Below, piece after piece: positions 57,901 through 64,000 of a DNA stretch of 64,000 bases (position 1 is the first letter of the stretch; the number at the start of each line of letters is the position of its first letter). Below the pieces are notes generated by a model. That model worked only from the letters and a program-made list of their open reading frames with translations. It made no database searches and was not told the DNA's origin. Origin of the DNA: Dipylidium caninum. Lineage: Eukaryota > Platyhelminthes > Cestoda > Cyclophyllidea > Dipylidiidae. Made by a program: the position numbers and the translations under genes. The stretch covers positions 558,001-622,000 of the forward strand of contig QEYB01000963.1 in NCBI GenBank assembly GCA_017562135.1. The letters run 5' to 3'.

Positions 57901-60125
57901 CTCCAGGTAGAAAGGGGAACTCGAAGAGTCGAAGTGGAGCTAACTGGTTTGAGTCGAACGACCCGATTTGCGTCTTATCTATCCTCACCAAAATGCTGGT
58001 TTGTTAGTTCTTTTTTAACCCTACCTTTACAGTACTTCGACGAGTTGGAGTCTAAAATGATGGAGGTTGACCGCGAAAATCCGGCCTTCGTACTGCTTCC
58101 CACCTCGCCGCCCCATTCGGAGGAGAAGGAGGGCACGCAATTTGAGGTGGATCACCTGGAGAGCGGTGAAACAACGAAGAAGCCTCCTACACTGGTTCTA
58201 TTCAAACCGTCACATGACGGTGGGGATGACACATCTGATAACCACCGAATTGGATATGAGTAAGCGACCCCCACACACTCGTGATGATCCTCGTTTGGTG
58301 AAAGCGGTGACCTCTTATTAAAGGATATGTTTTATGATACTACGACTGGGACACTCAAAAAAATTGTATTCCAACACCATAAACCCATTCCTCCACCCTC
58401 CCCAACCCTCACAATCCCTTTCCACCGCCTCCAAATGCCCCAAGACGTGAAATTTTATAACCAGGCGACATTTTAGTAGGCGACAGAGGCGTCTGCCTTA
58501 AAGTAGTCTTCCGAGTTTGTGAACCTAAGCGAGCCCCCATCGGATTGGTGGAAGAGGCCTTTCCGACCCATCCTACGGGTTAGCCAAACGTATAAACGAG
58601 CCCCGAAGGAGACGTCCGGCAACCATGATGGCACCTAGACCCAATCTGATGCTTCTATTTGTTCATAGGGGCAAACACGCCTCCTCTCTGCCAGGTTCCC
58701 CTCCAGCCTCCTCGGATTCTCCTGAATTAGCCTACTTCTCCGACGGTCATTCACCGAAGGATTATGAGGAGGAGGAGGACGAGATGGGACGGCTCAGCTG
58801 GCGTTCCTACGGTCAGTGGGAACAATCCGGCAATTCTCGCGCCTTCAAACTTAGCTCTGAAGACATTGTAAGTCTCTTCGCCGCAGTTCTTCGACTCTTT
58901 GTTGATACTTGCAAGTCTAGTAATTTTTTGGGAGATTGTAGAAGCGGCTGAACCTCGATGATGGCACAAATGAGGCTGTATTTACTACTATCAACAAGTA
59001 TCAAGGCACATGCACTTGCTACTGCCTCATCTACGTATGGAACCACAATGACAGAGTTGTCGTCTCCGACATCGACGGCACCATCACCAAGTGCGTAATT
59101 TCTGTTTCTACTGCAAGTGGTATTGCAGAATGTCCGAGTTTTTCACTCTTCCTTTCCCCCTTCTTGTTGCCATTTTAAGGTCCGATCTGCTAGGTCACGT
59201 GCTGCATTGGGTGGGATTTGAGTGGACCCACCTTGGAGTGATTCAACTCTACAAGAAGATAGCCGAAAACGGCTTCCGTTTGATGTACCTCTCAGCCAGG
59301 GCTATCGGTCAGGCGAATCCTACACGAAGCTTCCTGGAGGGCCTAGAACAAGACAACGAGAAATTGCCAGCCGGACCCATCATCCTCTCGCCAAACTCAC
59401 TTATCACCACCATCCAAATGTACGTTTGAATGTTTAGTCGTGGCCGAGTTTTTAGTCTAACTTAATGCAACCATAGAAGATTTGTTTCTACGCAACGCGA
59501 GGTGCACCCATTTTAAGTAATTTCGGCCGGACGGATATCTTAACGAGTTAAACTGAGAGGACTGCTATTGAGTGGGAGAAGTGACGACGTTGCCCCGACC
59601 AAGACGATCACTTCAAAAGTTGGGTTTGGGTGCGCCGAGGCTATGCCAACTGGTTCAATGCTCTGCGTGTAGGCTTCAGAGATAGACTCGATACGGTACA
59701 AAGTGCTGGAAGAATTGGAAATGCGTGACTAAAGGGATTGGACTTGTACCCCCTTTCATTTCTCCAGGGAAATCATACAAAAGCGCCCTCAAGTCCTGAA
59801 AATTGCCAACCTCAAACGACTCGGACAGCTTTTCCGACAGGAGAACCCCACAGCGCCCTGCCCCTTCTACGCGGGTTTCGGAAATCGTGTAAGCGACATT
59901 GAGACCTACCGAACGATTGGCATTCCTGACTCACGCATCTTCATTGTGAATCCCGAGGGAATTATTGAGACTCCCACTGGTCTTAAGCTTTTATCAGGCT
60001 ACACGAAGCTTTACGAGATGGCCGATGTGATATTCCCACCGGAAAATCAGAAATTACCGGATAGCGCAAAATACTCCAATTTCTCTTTCTGGCGTGACGA
60101 CTACGCCAACGAGATCAGGCTATGA
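54942..60125 (+). CDS. LPIN: Lipin phosphatidate phosphatase
   Basis: Mg-dependent phosphatidate phosphatase making diacylglycerol for triglyceride and membrane lipid synthesis. Secure exons: 54942–55121, 55703–55786, 56177–56237, 56370–56529, 57374–57619, 58033–58259, 58669–58867, 58942–59090, 59180–59419, 59768–60125 (stop TGA). The N-LIP domain covers the first two exons ([47 protein letters not shown]). The C-LIP domain begins about 57374 and holds the catalytic DxDxT motif, [20 protein letters not shown], followed by [32 protein letters not shown] and [10 protein letters not shown]. The middle (56530–57373, plus a possible exon near 57906) is unresolved; an exon at about 56968–57054 is likely, but its frame does not join cleanly. 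An acidic Glu/Asp run lies at about 58765–58785. The lipin 1/2/3 type cannot be assigned. Confidence 0.93.
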
Positions 60126-61068
60126 GAGGAGAGACCGAGAACGACCTCGCCCCTCTCTGTACAGCTTCTATTGAGATTTAATTCCAAATCTTAACTTATT
60201 TATGCCTCATATTTTTCTACTGTCAACATTTACATTGAATGAACTCGGTGTAGCAGTACCCCGACTTCTTCCTTGGACTCTAGTGGGACTTTAATTTAGT
60301 ACTCAATCGATGTTACGCACAGAAAAAAACTTGTAACAGTGCAGCAAAACCATTTCAAGCTCACTTTTCTTTCATTCGTCTCTATCGTGACGCGGATGCG
60401 GCGTATCCACGCAGAATTGTTGATTAAAAGTGAACTGGTGGCACATCCAGCCCCTCCTAGATCTTGTCCCAGCTTAGAACGACCGTGGAAATAGTCTTGG
60501 TGCCCACGTGCCGTCGATAATGAAGAATTGAGAAGTCCAAAGGAAGGAAAAATATCTCGACAGTATCAAATACCGCAGGTCTAAATTTTAACTAACTTTC
60601 GTTCAGGTCTCCGAACAGCGTAGGGGAGTGCGTCCAAAGCGTAGAACTGAAGGTTTAATAACTTTCTCCACCCATTTTGGTACAGTAGTGGACCCTCCTT
60701 CCGGGTCATTTGTAGGTCGATGAAGTCGAAATTTGAGGTACGCCAGAAAAGAGACAACTCATGCAAACGAGGCGTTCTTCACTAGAATCATCGTTACTTC
60801 CAACTAACACTGACAAAACGTCACTGTGCAGGCGTTAAAAGTAACAAACTATGAGATTTTGAAAAGACAACTCAAACAGGTGAATTAGAATCAAAGGTGA
60901 CACGTAGAGCTACCATCATTAATACATATTAACGCAAGGCGAACTTGGGGCCCAGCTGCCATTGTTGCGATTACGAGTATGTGACCCTAAACGACACAAT
61001 CACGGCACGCAATTGTTTAGAACAAAACATGTAGATGTTCACTTTACTTGACACAAATGTACAATGAT
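60126..61068. other. Convergent gap between lipin and TBL3
   Basis: Contains the 3' flanks of both genes. No conserved coding block was recognised; the open frame at 60581–60766 on the minus strand shows no family. Confidence 0.6.
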
Positions 61069-64000
61069 TTATGCAATGGCTTCATTCGCCGCGGTATTCA
61101 CAACGGAGTCGTCCACTTCCATCCTGTAAGAGAACACAAGGTAGAAAAAAACCCACTCCTGATGGCTGAAATAAGTGGTGGAGAGAAGAAATTGAATTCA
61201 CACATTATCTGAAACTGCTAAACTGCTCTAAACAGATGGCGTAACTCAACTGTAGAAGCAGTCAAAATAAACCTCGAAATATGGACAAAGACATTCCAGG
61301 TTAATGATGATGATAACCAGTTAGCCTCAACACAAGTAAAAGACGATGGGTGTGCGTAAACAAGTCACAGTCCTGGGTTGTGGTGCGCAACCTAGGAGAC
61401 CAAACACTTACGGCACAACAGGCTGATTAGATACGGAATGAGGCTCATTGGTGGTGCGGTTTTCCGCTTCTGGCGTCTTCGCCCACTCCAAAATGTGATT
61501 GCAACGAGACGTATCAAAGAGATAATCCATCACAGTCATCTGTTCCTCCAGGCGATTCAGACGCTGGTAATGTCGAGCTGTAAATGAATTCATGTAATTG
61601 CGAGAACACACTTTTCACGCTTACGCCTAAAAAATAGCAATCTCCTACCGAAAAAAAACGCAAGGACGATTCAAGACGACAAAATAACAAACAAACGTAA
61701 TCGCCATATTGTGTCATTGAGGAATAAGTCTGTTTCGCTTATCTTGATAAAGCGTAAAGGTTGAAGAGCAGCTCATCAATCACACCCTCCTATTGGAATG
61801 CCATAAGCACTTAACAGCACATTAACGCTCGCCGAGACAACAGGAGGCGAGTTGAAAGACGGCAGGACAGCGGCCTTTATAGAGGCTAGATGAATTATGA
61901 CGAGACAACGACATCGCCAGAACCTTCCACCATATAATCATTCTCAAAATATTTCATCTACCCTTGTTGGGTCGATGGACGAACAGCAAAAAACCAGCAT
62001 TCAATAAAGGAGTGACTCTTGCAAATTACAACATAGATAAATAGATATGATTCTCAATCACAGCAATCAGGAAACGCAATAGTAGAAGAAGAGGTTCATA
62101 AGCTTTCGAAATAGCTTGCTTTTCCAGTTGGGTGAAGAGACTATTCCGAGTCTATGTGCCCTTCAAGGCACATATTGTCACAGCAATGCATTGAGGGGCC
62201 GCCTAAGTCTATTCGGTAAGCTAGTGGCGAGAGATCAGATTATCTTGAGGGTTAGGGGTGCGCCGTCTGCTCATAAATTTCCCTAATTAATGACACAAAG
62301 ACGCAATTGCATGGTCAGAGTGAGGGATGGATCCACCCATCCGATGGTCTATGATCAAAATAGGTGAGAATAGGAAGGATAGAACATAACTCACCAGTGT
62401 AAGGAATAAAGGCGGTAACGACATGACCGATGCCTGGCCACCTCAATAGTCGTTCAGGCGCCCAGTTGGAGACGACCCAATTAAAGACGCGTTGTGCCAC
62501 CACACAGGTCCGAGCTCGTGTGTTCCAGTGTACCGCGTACTTCAACAAACGCTGCACCATTTCTTCCGAAGGCGCTTCCCCGGGAGCTGGTGGTTTCGGG
62601 ACTAGGTTGAACAGCGCCTGTTCCAGTGGTTTCAGCTGATCGCTGTCATCAGATTGTGATTTCGTTAGACCCTCGTTGAGGCTGATTTCTGAGATTAAAA
62701 GAGAGGCTTCGTGTGAAAACCCCTTTTTCATTTGAGGTGGGGTGGGGATAAAAGCATGACACCTGACGTCATGGTATAACCAAACTGCCTATGTAATCCA
62801 ATTCCACTCGTTTCACGTCTAGATTACAGTACCAGTTGTGTGCGTGTGTAGACACAAAAGGAGACTTAAGAGTAGGTGAAGACGGATAGCATGACGCAAA
62901 CCCTCAGGAACCAACACATGCATCGTGGCAAGTGGGGACCAAGTTGATGTCGGTTGAAATGATACAAGGGGAAGAGAAAGAGGGTTTAAATTTCACACGC
63001 ATAAAACGATGAAAGTGGGGAATACTACATCGCACAATAAATGTGTCAATTCGTTCGTAGTTGGCACATGTGGCGCCATCAAAATTGCTACCCTCGTCGC
63101 AATTTTAATTACATCTAACACCCGATTGACGCCTGGGATGTGGAAACGTAAATAAGGAGCGGACAAGACTATCTGCCATAGTACTAAAGTCACATGCAAA
63201 CGTCGAAGAAAACAAAGTTACTAAAGTAAATTAAGTGACAGAATTCGTCTTAAAAAACGCTCACCAAAAGAGCAATCTCCTAACCTGAAGACGTTCTGTT
63301 TGGGCAAGGGAACTACGTAAGTCCCAGTTTTACTCGAAAGCATCGTTATAATTCAGCTAACCAAAGGGCTTCGGATCCAGAAAAAGAGCAAAACAGATAA
63401 CGTCCGGGAGGAAAATTAATGGTAAGAACGAAAAAGGACCAACTCATATAATCTGAGTTGAGGCTTCAGTCAATCAAAGGCGGGATCCATGTGGAACAAG
63501 AATTAGGGAGCAAATTGCTTTATGGTGGACCAAAAATGGTATAAGGAGAAAAACCTTCGAAATGCGTATGTTTACCTAATTTAAAAATGTGATCACCGCA
63601 CCCTAAACTCCCGAAGCAAAACCAATTTGAGGTGAAAAGAGGAATTTAAAAACACATACCTTGTATAATCTCAAAGGCTCGCTGCGGCTTATCTAACTTC
63701 ACAGCAAGTTGTAAGGCCTTCCCATACCGCTTATTTTTGAGTAAATTTTCAAACTCTTGTTGCCTGCAAAAGAGAAACTAATGCACACGAATAAAGATAC
63801 CGACGGAAAGATCAAGGAGTGAACTCACGTCTTGACAAATTCTTCAACTGCTGCGGTACTCTCTTTCACGCTCTCCACAGTCGTATCCTACAAAAAGTCT
63901 CAGGACATCAGGATGCAGTAAAAAAATCAGGGCTCCAACAAGAATAGGTAAAAACTTGATTTACCTGAAAGAAACATATCGTGGCATCTTCACCTCCAGT
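61069..64000 (-). CDS. TBL3: TBL3/UTP13 small-subunit processome protein, 5' end beyond window
   Basis: UTP13/TBL3 is a WD40 protein of the U3 snoRNP/SSU processome needed for early 18S rRNA processing in the nucleolus. Only the 3' part is present. Exons (5' to 3'): from beyond 64000 to 63965, 63887–63829, 63763–63660, 62688–62395, 61577–61412, 61123–61069; all phases join without a frameshift. The window edge holds the end of the last WD40 blade (GGEDATICFFQ). The Utp13 C-terminal domain follows: QQEFENLLKNKRYGKALQLA, KLDKPQRAFEIIQ, LLKYAVHWNTRARTCVVAQR, GIGHVVTAFIPYTARHYQRL. The stop is TAA at 61069–61071. The spliced joins give better family similarity than the unspliced frames, for example YTARHYQRL across 62395/61577. 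Introns of 1.1 kb (62689–63659) and 0.8 kb (61578–62394) hold nothing recognisable. Confidence 0.92.

Overview
The window is nuclear DNA from an animal. Every recognisable gene is split by GT–AG introns, and many of these introns are only 29–40 bp long. The proteins are metazoan (iRhom, animal-type DTD2, RFWD3, CEP41, FHIP, dynactin p150). About twelve genes in 64 kb, very small introns and degenerate mariner copies together suggest a compact parasitic flatworm genome, most likely a tapeworm. That assignment is an inference, because no species-diagnostic sequence was recognised.

Layout from left to right: RUNDC1 homologue (+, 355–6830, 5' end not found, with an antisense mariner remnant in a large intron); CEP41 (+, 8867–10923); dynactin p150/DCTN1 (−, 11056–21665, 23 exons); FHIP/FAM160A (+, 22138–27968); RFWD3 (+, about 29328–34189, with a second mariner remnant in an intron); iRhom/RHBDF (−, 34763–41572); DDX6/Me31B helicase (+, 42836–44236); kinesin-5/KIF11 (−, about 46703–51355); DTD2 (+, 51990–52489); UBL5/Hub1 (+, 52719–52940); lipin (+, 54942–60125); TBL3/UTP13 (−, 61069 to beyond the right edge). 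I saw no tRNA, rRNA, CRISPR or prokaryotic feature.

Several neighbours share functions. DCTN1 and FHIP are transcribed divergently from a 472-bp gap, and both act in dynein transport: p150 is a dynactin subunit, and FHIP belongs to the FTS–Hook–FHIP dynein adaptor. CEP41 and kinesin-5 are also microtubule proteins. DTD2 and UBL5 lie 229 bp apart on one strand, with a strong splice acceptor one base before the UBL5 ATG, as expected for a trans-spliced downstream gene.

The most important technical point is that seven conserved genes (DCTN1, FHIP, RFWD3, iRhom, DDX6, KIF11, DTD2) each appear to carry one single-base frameshift inside otherwise intact, conserved coding sequence. Where whole genes could be traced (DCTN1, iRhom, DDX6, DTD2), correcting one base gives exon lengths that sum exactly to whole codons and join in phase. 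Consensus errors explain this pattern better than seven pseudogenes, so automated gene models here are likely to be broken.
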